Source of the DNA: Pseudomonas floridensis
GTDB lineage: Bacteria; Pseudomonadota; Gammaproteobacteria; Pseudomonadales; Pseudomonadaceae
Reading direction: 5' to 3'
DNA length: 47,961 nucleotides
Assembly (NCBI RefSeq): GCF_002087235.1
Contig: NZ_MUIO01000010.1
Span: 1-47,961 of the forward strand
Shown here: piece by piece, positions 24,157 through 32,268 of the stretch
Numbering within the stretch: position 1 is the stretch's first letter
Layout of the letters: every line of letters starts with the position of its first letter
Position numbers and translations under genes: made by a program
The notes under the pieces: model-generated
Seen by the model: only the letters and a program-made list of their open reading frames with translations
Databases searched by the model: none
What the model was told of the DNA's origin: nothing

Positions 24157-24604
24157 CTCTGATCTGCGCGCTCTGGCCCTTGATCCGTTGCGCAATTTCA
24201 AACACGAAACCGTTGTGGTTCCGGAATGGGGTGATGCAAGCGTCACGGTGCGAGCGCTCAGTGCAGGCGATTGGCTCGGCTACCGCACCCGCTCACTGGA
24301 AGTGCTGGAAGAGGCGCGGCTTGCCGCTGGTCTCTCGGCGCGTCCCACGATGGACGAGGGCGGAAACCCCGATTCCGACGAACCTTCGGTCGAGTTCAAC
24401 TCGTCGTACATTTTCGCGTTCGTTCTGGTTAGGACTCTGTTTGATCAGCACTGCGCCAGAGTCTTCGATGACGCTGACGTCGATGAAGTGGCATTAGCAT
24501 TCAGTCCCGTGCATGACCGTCTGGTGGCAAAAGCTTTCGAGCTGAGCGGCATCGAAGCGGGTGCCGGTGCCCCAGACCCTGTAGCCGAAGCGGGAAACGG
24601 CTGA
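24134..24604 (+). CDS. Tail assembly chaperone gpG-like
   Basis: The 156-residue protein lies between tail tube and tape measure and is the zero-frame chaperone product. It binds and solubilises the tape measure during tail assembly. The 3' end carries the slippery sequence GGGAAAC at 24592-24598, just before its TGA, which is in the correct register for -1 slippage. Confidence 0.85.
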   Translation: MARAKSANSDLRALALDPLRNFKHETVVVPEWGDASVTVRALSAGDWLGYRTRSLEVLEEARLAAGLSARPTMDEGGNPDSDEPSVEFNSSYIFAFVLVRTLFDQHCARVFDDADVDEVALAFSPVHDRLVAKAFELSGIEAGAGAPDPVAEAGNG

Positions 24605-24933
24605 AGGAGGAGCCGGAGCTGGCGTTCACGCTGGCTCTGGCCCTCCGCCTGGGCATGACTTTGCAGGATCTGCGGGAGCGCATGAGCGCGGAAGAATTGT
24701 TGTTATGGATGGCCTTCAATCGCGAGTCGCCAATCAGCGACGTGAGGGGGGATGTTCAGGCATCCATCATTGCCGCCGCTGCGTTTCAATCTCAGGGCGC
24801 GAAGGTTTCTGCGCTGGACGTGTTGCCGCAGTGGGGCGCTACAGAGCTACCATCACTTAACGATGACGAGGAGGCGACTGTAGGTGAGTCCGCTTTCAAG
24901 GCGTTCCTCATACACGCGAGTGAAACGTCTTGA
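24134..24933 (+). CDS. gpGT-like chaperone made by -1 frameshift
   Basis: Slippage at G-GGA-AAC (24592-24598) moves ribosomes to the -1 frame, which stays open to 24933. The fusion is about 266 residues. The extension reads smoothly (ELAFTLALALRLGMTLQDL, then EELLLWMAFN) and has no good independent start near its beginning. In lambda, the G and GT products are both needed in a set ratio. Confidence 0.85.
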
Positions 24934-25044
24934 AATTACTGCGTGCGACCTTCCTACAGCGCAGCTCGATATGACAGCTGAAAGCACACCTATAGGTGTC
25001 AAAGCGCTACTATCGATCCAGGTTGCTTGTCATGGAGAGAAGGG

Positions 25045-25743
25045 ATGTCCGTCGAGGAAGATTTTCATCATCAAATGCTGGACATATACCAACACGCTGG
25101 AACGGAAGTTGGTTACTGGGCCAATTACTTCCTGCGGGGCGTGAAGAAACACGGTGGCTTGAACTATGCCCGCACCGCGCTGGAAAAGCGGAAAAACGAT
25201 TCGATCCAAAAAGGCTTTCAGGCTCTGGTGGATGCAGGTCGGGTGGATATAAGCATGGAATCTCTGGTCGTCAGACCCGAGTTTGCTTCGCTTTTTACGG
25301 ACGTTGAAATTGCAGAAGCCAGAGCTCGTCTTGATGGGATTGCGCCTTACGCCCGACGTGAAAGAGTCCCTGCGGACAAGGTGTTTCCGGATGAGTTACC
25401 ACCGGGTCCGCCCTATATCGAGGGGGCTATCAGACAGGTCACCGTCAATCTTTATGAACGCAACGCGAAAGCCCGCGAAGAGTGTTTAAGCAAGCACGGT
25501 TACGACTGTGCTGTGTGCACGATGAATTTCGAGAAGCTTTACGGTGAGATCGGCAAGAAATTCATCCATGTCCATCACAAGAAGCCTCTGGCGACCATCC
25601 GAGAGGAATACGAGCTTAATGCACGCAAGGACCTGGTGCCGGTCTGCCCGAATTGCCATGCCATGCTGCATACGTCCAATCCTCCTTTATCGGTTTCAGA
25701 GCTGCAGGAAAAGATGCGCGCTCAGGCCGCTCTTCAGCTCTAA
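25045..25743 (+). CDS. HNH endonuclease inserted before the tape measure gene
   Basis: The 232-residue protein from ATG 25045 (GGAGA upstream) has a ~100-residue N-terminal helical domain (VGYWANYFLRGVKKHGGLNYA). Its C-terminal HNH domain has CAVC, HVHHKKPLA, DLVPVCPNCHAMLH, as in McrA-type enzymes. It interrupts the usual gpGT to tape measure junction, which suggests a mobile insertion. It could be a homing-like endonuclease or a cargo restriction enzyme; the sequence does not decide. An upstream in-frame TTG would add six residues. Confidence 0.8.
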   Translation: MSVEEDFHHQMLDIYQHAGTEVGYWANYFLRGVKKHGGLNYARTALEKRKNDSIQKGFQALVDAGRVDISMESLVVRPEFASLFTDVEIAEARARLDGIAPYARRERVPADKVFPDELPPGPPYIEGAIRQVTVNLYERNAKAREECLSKHGYDCAVCTMNFEKLYGEIGKKFIHVHHKKPLATIREEYELNARKDLVPVCPNCHAMLHTSNPPLSVSELQEKMRAQAALQL

Positions 25744-25812
25744 ATACGCGGGTTGTTTGCAGTTCGTGCCGCACTCCGGCGAATAGCAGCATTGGTTAAA
25801 TCGTCTATTAAG

Positions 25813-25834
25813 CCCGCTCCGGCGGGTTTTTTTT
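25813..25834 (+). terminator. Hairpin and T8 run before the tape measure gene
   Basis: CCCGC (25813-25817) and GCGGG (25822-25826) with a TCCG loop lead into eight T. The tape measure ribosome site CTGGAG follows and ATG is 17 bases downstream. Confidence 0.75.
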
Positions 25835-25851
25835 CGCCTGGAGAAAAGTGA

Positions 25852-28800
25852 ATGTCTGGCAGTACCCTTCGCTCGTTGATCGTCAGCGTTTCAGCCGAAA
25901 CCGGCGCGTATCAGCGCGAGATGGCGCGTGCGTCGCGGATGGGGCAGAACTACTTTCGTACCGTCAGCGAGGGAAACCGCCAAGCAACAGCAGGATGGCG
26001 TTCGCAACAGGCGGCGATCAATGCGCAGAGTGCTGCCATGTCGTCGTTGGCCAGCTCGGTTGGCGCCTATGTCAGCGCGATGGCCGGGGCATTGGCCGTT
26101 GGCAATGTGCTGGCCCAGGCCGATGCCTGGAATATGGTCAATGCCCGCCTGAAGCAGGCATCGACCACAACCGAAGACTTCGCGCATAACCAGAAGGTCC
26201 TGTTCGATCTCAGTCAACTCACCGGTACCGCATTTCGCGACAACGCCGTCTTGTTCAGTCGTTCCGCAGCGTCCATGCGTGAATACGGCTACAGCTCGGC
26301 AGACATACTCAAGCTGACTGAGGCTATCGCGCTCGGCCTGCAGATATCCGGTACCAATGCGGCCGAGGCATCCTCAGTAATCACCCAGTTCGCCCAGGCG
26401 CTTGCACAAGGCGTATTGCGCGGCAACGACTTCGTATCGGTGAACGCAAACGGTGACCGCATTATGCGGGCCTTGGCGACCGGCATGGGTGTGGCGCGGC
26501 GCGAGCTCAAAGGCATGGCCAACGATGGGGTGCTGACGACCGAGAAGGTTGTGCCTGCACTCATTGGTCAGTTGGAGCTGCTTCGCAAGGAATACGCGGA
26601 GATGCCCAGCCCGGTCAGCGCCGCAGTGACAGCGATGGGTAATGCATTCCAGCGCTGGGTGGGCGACGTGGACGGTGCAACAGGCACTACGCAGGGCCTG
26701 GTCAAAATCATCATGTTCGCGTCAGAGAACATCGACACGCTGGTCCGGGTGCTGGCAGGTGCAGCCGTCGGTGTGTTCGGTCGCAAAATTGCCAGCGTCA
26801 CGGAATCGATGGTTGCGCAGGTGGCTGCGTCCCGGGCTGCGCAATCTGCCGAGATTGGTCGCGCCCGTGCTCAGCTCGACGCTACATCGACACTGGCGCG
26901 CAAAGCGGCTGCAGAAGTGGCAGCCGCTCGGGCGCAGGTCGCGCTGACTCGAGGCACCGATCAGTATACTGCAGCGCTTTCCCGGCTGCGCCAGGCTCGG
27001 CTGGCTGACCTGCAGGCGACACAGGCACATACAGCGGCCCAGATTGCCAACGCCCGTGCGACCTCGGTGCTGGGCAATGCAACCCGTGGGCTGATGGGGT
27101 TTGTCGGTGGTCCAGTCGGGCTAGGCGTGATGGTTGCGACCACTGCCGCAAGCTTTCTCTTGTTCCGTGACAACGCGACCAAGGCCAGCGATGCGGTCGT
27201 GGACCTGAAAAAACCAATTGCTGACCTGCGAAAGGAATGGGAGGCGCTCGGTGCTGCTCAGCAGCGTCCAATACTTAGCAAACTGGAACAGGAGCAAAAG
27301 CAGGCTCAGCAGAAAGCTGCCGAGATTGTCCGCGACATGCAGGCCATTGCCCAAGGCCCCACTGGCAACTATCGAGGCGGGCAGAACTTCGAGGCGTCCA
27401 GCTACCAACGCGCTGCTGCAGCCGGGAATTTCGGACGGGGTATCAAGGGCGGCATCGACATTGATACGTCCACTCAGTGGCTGATCGATGCAGTCAAGCC
27501 GACCGAGGCACTCAAGGATCGGCTGCAGGGGTTGGCTGCAGAGTATCAGGCAACGGTTGATCGCGTTCATGCTGCCCGCACCCAGATGACCGAGCTCAAC
27601 GGCATCATGCTCCAGGCCCAGACCAGTGCGCAGGGACTGGGTGTTGGCTTGAACATGATCCAGCCACCCAATGCATCCTTGACCAAAGAATGGCAAAAGC
27701 GCATCGAGGCGCTCAATGACCAGACCGCCAAGCTTAAGGATCCGTCCGAACTGGGAGCTATCAAGCGTCAGGCCGACAAAGACAAGCTTGGCCAAACGCC
27801 TGAGGGCAATGCGCTGCTCGATCAGGCCAAGGCAGCTGCCAGGCTTTTGGATGTTACCCAAGCCGAACAAAAAGCACGTGAAGAGGCCGCTCGTAAGGCA
27901 AAAGAGGCAAGCGCTGCTGCAGAGCGCCAGGCACGACAGCTGGAAGACAACTACAGCCGAACGCTTAAGACCCTCCAAGAGCAGGCTGACGTGCATGGCC
28001 GAAAGACCGAGCTGGCACGCATCGAGTTCGATACACGCAAGGGCACGCTGAGCCAACTGGACAAGGCCAAGAAAGCTGAGCTGGAACGTGCCGCTGTCGC
28101 AGTCGATCACCTCAACACCCAAAAGGCTTTCAAGGAGCTGATGGCGGGCGTGCAGAAGCAGGAAGAGAGCCTGCTGGTCGCTACCCGTAAACGTTACGAA
28201 GAGCTGGAAAACCTGCGTAAGCAGGGAGGGTTGTCATCAGAGCAGTACCGGCAAGGCGCTGAATCGATCTCAAAAGCTTCGATCAAGGATGCACCTGAAT
28301 ACGGTGGGCTGGATGCCTCGGTCGGCGGGTCCATAGGCGAGATCGTCAAAGCGGCCGAAGCCGAGGCCAGGCTCAAGACCTGGCATGAAAAACAGCTTGC
28401 CTTGCAAGCGGAGCTGCACGCGCAAAAGCTTAGCGGCGAACAGGAATATCTGGACCGTGTGTTCGAGATTAACCAGACCAACCAGAAGCGACTGGGGGAT
28501 ATTCAGGGCGCTTACAAGGTGGCGATGTTCAGTACGTTCAGCGAGCTCTCAGGACAGGCAGCCGATATGGTCGGCAAGATCGCAGGCGAGCAGTCCAGCG
28601 CTTACAAAGTGCTGTTCATGGCGCAGAAGGCCTTTGCCGTCGCCTCGATCATCATGAATGCGCAGATCGCAGCTGCTAAAGCACCTGCCGAAATGACCGT
28701 GCTGGGTGGCATTCCCGTCGGCGCAGCTCTGCTCGCAGCGGGCTACGCCAATGCGGGCATGGTTGCAGGCATGACCTTGGCAGGTATGGCGCACGACGGC

Positions 28801-29124
28801 ATCGACAGCATTCCGAAAGAAGGCACTTGGTTGCTGCAGAAGGGCGAGCGGGTGGTGGACGGGCGAACCAATCGGGATCTGAAGGACTTCCTCAGTCGTT
28901 CGCCCATGCCAGCCGGTCAGGCCAGCAGCTCACCGCAAATCAACATCACCATCAAGCGCGATGGTTCAGACGCATCGGTCGATTCAACTCAAGGCTATGA
29001 AGCGCTGGGGCAAGCCCTGCTGGCCACTTTACGTGCCGAAATGCCCAAAGTCGCACGCGGGGTGATCGTGGCCGAGAAAGGGCAGAACGGTTTGCTGGAT
29101 CCGAATAATCGCAGGGCGGGGTAG
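25852..29124 (+). CDS. Tail tape measure protein
   Basis: The 1090-residue protein sets tail length. It has an N-terminal tape-measure domain (about 1-290, with FRDNAVLFSRSAASMREYG and GNDFVSVNANGDRIMRALA), a hydrophobic segment near 410-430, long coiled-coil stretches rich in Ala, Gln and Lys, and a C-terminal Gly/Ala hydrophobic patch. It follows the chaperone genes apart from the inserted HNH. Its length suggests a tail of roughly lambda-like size. Confidence 0.95.
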   Translation: MSGSTLRSLIVSVSAETGAYQREMARASRMGQNYFRTVSEGNRQATAGWRSQQAAINAQSAAMSSLASSVGAYVSAMAGALAVGNVLAQADAWNMVNARLKQASTTTEDFAHNQKVLFDLSQLTGTAFRDNAVLFSRSAASMREYGYSSADILKLTEAIALGLQISGTNAAEASSVITQFAQALAQGVLRGNDFVSVNANGDRIMRALATGMGVARRELKGMANDGVLTTEKVVPALIGQLELLRKEYAEMPSPVSAAVTAMGNAFQRWVGDVDGATGTTQGLVKIIMFASENIDTLVRVLAGAAVGVFGRKIASVTESMVAQVAASRAAQSAEIGRARAQLDATSTLARKAAAEVAAARAQVALTRGTDQYTAALSRLRQARLADLQATQAHTAAQIANARATSVLGNATRGLMGFVGGPVGLGVMVATTAASFLLFRDNATKASDAVVDLKKPIADLRKEWEALGAAQQRPILSKLEQEQKQAQQKAAEIVRDMQAIAQGPTGNYRGGQNFEASSYQRAAAAGNFGRGIKGGIDIDTSTQWLIDAVKPTEALKDRLQGLAAEYQATVDRVHAARTQMTELNGIMLQAQTSAQGLGVGLNMIQPPNASLTKEWQKRIEALNDQTAKLKDPSELGAIKRQADKDKLGQTPEGNALLDQAKAAARLLDVTQAEQKAREEAARKAKEASAAAERQARQLEDNYSRTLKTLQEQADVHGRKTELARIEFDTRKGTLSQLDKAKKAELERAAVAVDHLNTQKAFKELMAGVQKQEESLLVATRKRYEELENLRKQGGLSSEQYRQGAESISKASIKDAPEYGGLDASVGGSIGEIVKAAEAEARLKTWHEKQLALQAELHAQKLSGEQEYLDRVFEINQTNQKRLGDIQGAYKVAMFSTFSELSGQAADMVGKIAGEQSSAYKVLFMAQKAFAVASIIMNAQIAAAKAPAEMTVLGGIPVGAALLAAGYANAGMVAGMTLAGMAHDGIDSIPKEGTWLLQKGERVVDGRTNRDLKDFLSRSPMPAGQASSSPQINITIKRDGSDASVDSTQGYEALGQALLATLRAEMPKVARGVIVAEKGQNGLLDPNNRRAG

Positions 29125-29130
29125 GCTCAG

Positions 29131-29526
29131 TCAGCCTACGGCCTGCATGCCAGTAGTTTTGATCGCTTTGCTATCGAATGACACCACATAGTCGCACCCG
29201 GCTGCTTTGGCGCTTCGCTCGATCAGGCAGTCGGCAAAGTCGGCTTTGGAATCCGAAAAGAGGCGAAGCGCCTGCCAGACCACATCTGCGTTCTCAATTT
29301 TGAGTTCGCGGGTCCGAAGCAGCGTCTCCAGCACCAGGATGATTTCGCTCTTTGTACTTTCGTAGCAGGACTGGAGCACCCATACCAGTTCGACCACAGA
29401 CACGGCAGTTACAAATCCCGGACTGTTTATCGTAAAGGACTCGATCAGTGCTGATGCTTTCGGCGATTGCTTCGGGTCATCCTGGGCAACGTAACGCACC
29501 AGCACATTGGTATCCAGACCGATCAT
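29131..29526 (-). CDS. vapC: VapC-family PIN-domain toxin
   Basis: The 131-residue ribonuclease toxin has PIN acidic residues in GLDTNVLVRY, in VVELVWV, and in DFADCLIE, and a last Asp in VVSFDSKAI. It overlaps the antitoxin stop (ATGA). It is inverted within the tail gene cluster, between tape measure and minor tail genes, so it must use its own promoter. VapC toxins cut tRNA or rRNA when the antitoxin is lost. It may stabilise the prophage or block other phages. Confidence 0.9.
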   Translation of the reverse strand: MIGLDTNVLVRYVAQDDPKQSPKASALIESFTINSPGFVTAVSVVELVWVLQSCYESTKSEIILVLETLLRTRELKIENADVVWQALRLFSDSKADFADCLIERSAKAAGCDYVVSFDSKAIKTTGMQAVG

Positions 29527-29765
29527 ATGGCTTTGGATCCTTGTGCAGCGATGGCGTTATTCATGTCCTCGATACTGACTTTTTTCGCTGGCTTACGGAC
29601 CAGACCTTTGAGGTCCTGGACCGAATGTGTGGCCGCCATAATCGCGAATTTCCCGTCTGGTAGCTCGACGAACTCGATCCGGTCACCCGTATCAAGACCA
29701 AGTGATACACGGACTTGAGCAGGAATTGTTACCTGTCCTTTGGATGTAAGCGTGGCTGTGGCCAT
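29523..29765 (-). CDS. vapB: AbrB/VapB-family antitoxin
   Basis: The 80-residue protein has an N-terminal AbrB/MazE swapped-hairpin DNA-binding domain (ATLTSKGQVTIPAQVR, then GDRIEFVEL) and a C-terminal toxin-binding tail. It is upstream of and overlaps vapC, the normal order. GAGG precedes the ATG. Upstream lies a perfect inverted repeat suited to autoregulation. Confidence 0.9.
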   Translation of the reverse strand: MATATLTSKGQVTIPAQVRVSLGLDTGDRIEFVELPDGKFAIMAATHSVQDLKGLVRKPAKKVSIEDMNNAIAAQGSKAI

Positions 29766-29792
29766 AGTCGTTTTTCCTCGATTAGATGATTC

Positions 29793-29812
29793 TCCTTACC
29801 CTAATGTAAGGA
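29793..29812 (-). promoter_or_regulatory. VapBC operator palindrome
   Basis: TCCTTAC (29793-29799) and GTAAGGA (29806-29812) are perfect 7-bp inverted arms around six bases, about 30 bases upstream of the vapB start. The layout suits VapB or VapBC autorepression. Confidence 0.65.
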
Positions 29813-29880
29813 ATTAAATTTATCAACCGTTTTATCCCTAGGGAAGCGGATGCCTGATGTCCCGATTTTAAGAGTAAGTC

Positions 29881-30231
29881 ATGACGGAAGTATTCACCTG
29901 GTCACCCCGCACCAGCTCCAGCGGTGACACCCAACCCAACATCCTTGAATCGCGCTTCGGCAATGGCTACAGCCAGCGGCTTTCGGTGGGCATCAATAAT
30001 CTGGCATCGAGCTGGACGGTGTCATTCACGGGCACGGAGACCTACCTGAAGCCTATTCAGGATTTCTTCATCCGCCACAAGGGCTCACAGCATTTTCTCT
30101 GGACACCACCGTTGAGTGAGCAGGGGACGTTCATCACTGCGGGCGGCTGGCAACTGCAGCCGCATGGAAAGCGGCGCTACACGCTCTCCACAAACTTCCA
30201 GCAGGTTTTCCATCCAGAGGCAGGTACATGA
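29881..30231 (+). CDS. Minor tail protein M-like
   Basis: The 116-residue protein matches lambda gpM-like minor tail proteins: FTWSPRTSSSGDTQPNI at the start, LESRFGNGYSQRL and FLWTPPLSEQG. It takes part in the tail tip. The stop overlaps the next start (ATGA). It resumes the late operon after the inverted VapBC. Confidence 0.9.
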   Translation: MTEVFTWSPRTSSSGDTQPNILESRFGNGYSQRLSVGINNLASSWTVSFTGTETYLKPIQDFFIRHKGSQHFLWTPPLSEQGTFITAGGWQLQPHGKRRYTLSTNFQQVFHPEAGT

Positions 30232-30911
30232 TCACGGTTGACGATCAAAAGCTTGAGCCTGGCGCTTTGGTCCAGTTGATTGAGCTGGACGGTGAGGCGA
30301 GAGGCATGGGAACGCTGCGTTATCACGCGCATCAGCAAAGCACGGCCATTATCTGGCAGGGCCACCACTACGAACCCAGACCATTCGAAATTGCTGGTTT
30401 TGGCCGTGGGGTGGATGGCAATACCTCGGCGCCGGTTCTGAAAATCGGCAACCTGGACGGTCTGGTCACGGCACTCTGCGTGCAATTCCAGCATCTGTGC
30501 GGCATTCGGGTCATCGTTCACCAGACTTACGCCCGCTATCTGGATGCTGCCAATTTCCCCGGCGGGAATCCAGATGCCAGTACGCATGAGCGGCTGGACA
30601 TTGCTTACATCAATCAACCGACGCGGATCGCGCGTGACGAAGTGGTATTCGCCCTGGCTCCGCCTACTGCGGTCAAAGGCCAGAAGCTGCCAGCCGGACA
30701 GATATCCAACCGCTGCGAATGGTGCCTGTGGGGGGAGTATCGCGGGCCTGACTGCAACTACACCGGGCCTTTGATGTTCGATCTGGACGGTAACCCGGTG
30801 GACGATCCGTCCAAGGACCGTTGCGGCGGACGCATCAGTGATTGTGAAAAGCGCCATGGGAAAGGTAACCCCTTGCCCTTCGGCGGCGCGCCGGGAGCGT
30901 CACTGGTATGA
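30228..30911 (+). CDS. Minor tail protein L-like
   Basis: The 227-residue protein is a lambda gpL homologue with DUF-like C-terminal cysteines (NRCEWC, GPDC, DRCGG, SDCEK). In lambda gpL such cysteines bind an iron-sulphur cluster. It forms part of the tail tip complex and is coupled on both sides (ATGA junctions). Confidence 0.9.
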   Translation: MITVDDQKLEPGALVQLIELDGEARGMGTLRYHAHQQSTAIIWQGHHYEPRPFEIAGFGRGVDGNTSAPVLKIGNLDGLVTALCVQFQHLCGIRVIVHQTYARYLDAANFPGGNPDASTHERLDIAYINQPTRIARDEVVFALAPPTAVKGQKLPAGQISNRCEWCLWGEYRGPDCNYTGPLMFDLDGNPVDDPSKDRCGGRISDCEKRHGKGNPLPFGGAPGASLV

Positions 30912-31669
30912 GACATGTAAGCAAAACCGTACTGAAGCAGATCCACCTACACGCTGCAGGTGAGTATCCCAAAGAGGCCTGTGGTGTCGTGATCCGCGAT
31001 AAGGCACGCGCACGCTACTGGCCTTGCCGGAACGACGCACTGACACCCAGCGAACACTTCATTCTGAATCCTGAAGATCTGGCCGACGCCGAGGACGTAG
31101 GCGAGTTGCTTGCCATCGTTCACAGCCATCCGGACACATCTGCGCAACCGAGCATGGCAGACCGCGTCAGCTGTGAGCTTCACGACCTTCCGTGGCTGAT
31201 CACCAGCTGGCCTTCCGGCGAAGTGGTGCAATTCGAGCCGTGTGGGTATCAGGCTCCCCTGATCGGGCGTTCCTTTGCGCACGGGCTGCTGGATTGCTAT
31301 GCCTTGTGCCGGGATTTCTATCTGAGGGAGTGGGAGCTGGAGCTGCCCAATTTTCCGCGACGTGACGGCTGGTGGAATAGCGGGGAAAGCCTGTATGAGC
31401 GTTACTACCAGCAAGCGGGGTTTTATCCAGTGAGCGACCTTCGCAAAGGCGACATGTTAGTGATGCAGATCCAGGCCGACGCACCCAATCACGCGGGCAT
31501 CTATCTGGGCGACGGATTGCTCAAAAGCGAGCCTTCATTGCATCCGGTAAATGGCACTTTTCTGCACCACCGTTACAACAAATCATCGAGCCGGGACGTT
31601 TACGGCGGGATGTGGGCTGAATGCACACGCCTGGTGCTTCGTCACGAGCGCGCACCGGAGCCAGCATGA
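30908..31669 (+). CDS. Tail protein K-like: JAMM plus NlpC/P60 hydrolase
   Basis: The 253-residue protein has an N-terminal JAMM/Mov34 domain (EYPKEACG, then HSHPDTSAQPSMAD, which holds the metal ligands). A C-terminal NlpC/P60 domain has its Cys in LDCYALCRDFY and a His in NHAGIYLGDG. This is the lambda gpK layout. It probably cuts peptidoglycan during DNA entry and aids tip assembly. Confidence 0.9.
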   Translation: MRHVSKTVLKQIHLHAAGEYPKEACGVVIRDKARARYWPCRNDALTPSEHFILNPEDLADAEDVGELLAIVHSHPDTSAQPSMADRVSCELHDLPWLITSWPSGEVVQFEPCGYQAPLIGRSFAHGLLDCYALCRDFYLREWELELPNFPRRDGWWNSGESLYERYYQQAGFYPVSDLRKGDMLVMQIQADAPNHAGIYLGDGLLKSEPSLHPVNGTFLHHRYNKSSSRDVYGGMWAECTRLVLRHERAPEPA

Positions 31670-32259
31670 CTTTAAGGTATGGTAATGATTCACCACCTGT
31701 AATCGACGTCCGCTTGTACGGGGTGTTGGGTGCACGGTTCGGACGCTTACACCGATTGGCCGTGCGCTCCGGTGCCGAGGCCGTGCATGCCTTGTGCGTG
31801 ATGGTCCCAGGCTTCAGACGATTCCTGAGGTTGGCCGAGGAGCGCGGCCTCACCTTTGCCGTCTTTCGCGGCAGGCAGAACCTCTCCGAGGACGAGCTGC
31901 CAATGCGCTACAGATCTGCAGAATCAATTCGGATCGCACCCATCGTCATCGGCAGCAAGCTGGGCGGATTGCTGGCCACCATTGCGGGTGCAGTCCTGGT
32001 AGGTGTCGGACTTTTTACCGGCAACTATGCGCTTGTTGCGGCCGGGGCAGGGTTACTGCTCGGTGGTGTTGCCACGCTGCTGTCTCCGTCGCCGCCGGGC
32101 CTTTTGAATCAGGAAGAGGACGGCAACAAGCCGTCCTATGCCTTTGGTGGTGCTGTCACCACCACCGCCCAAGGCCGTTGCAAACCGCTGCTTTATGGTG
32201 AACGAGACATCGGCGGCGCTTTAGGTTCTGCAGGCATCTACGCAGAAGATCAGCAGTAG
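31666..32259 (+). CDS. Tail assembly protein I-like
   Basis: The 197-residue product starts at ATG 31666, overlapping the K-like stop (ATGA). It has an N-terminal ubiquitin-like/TAPI domain (VIDVRLYGVLGARFG), a hydrophobic Gly-rich stretch around 105-145 and a C-terminal segment ending GSAGIYAEDQQ. Lambda gpI is needed for tip assembly but is not in the mature tail. Confidence 0.9.
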   Translation: MTLRYGNDSPPVIDVRLYGVLGARFGRLHRLAVRSGAEAVHALCVMVPGFRRFLRLAEERGLTFAVFRGRQNLSEDELPMRYRSAESIRIAPIVIGSKLGGLLATIAGAVLVGVGLFTGNYALVAAGAGLLLGGVATLLSPSPPGLLNQEEDGNKPSYAFGGAVTTTAQGRCKPLLYGERDIGGALGSAGIYAEDQQ

Positions 32260-32268
32260 AGACAACTC

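Noticed and set aside
27121..28122. Antisense open frame of 333 codons in the tape measure gene
   Set aside because: Explained by the Ala/Gln-rich coiled-coil coding on the plus strand; low-complexity Leu-rich product.
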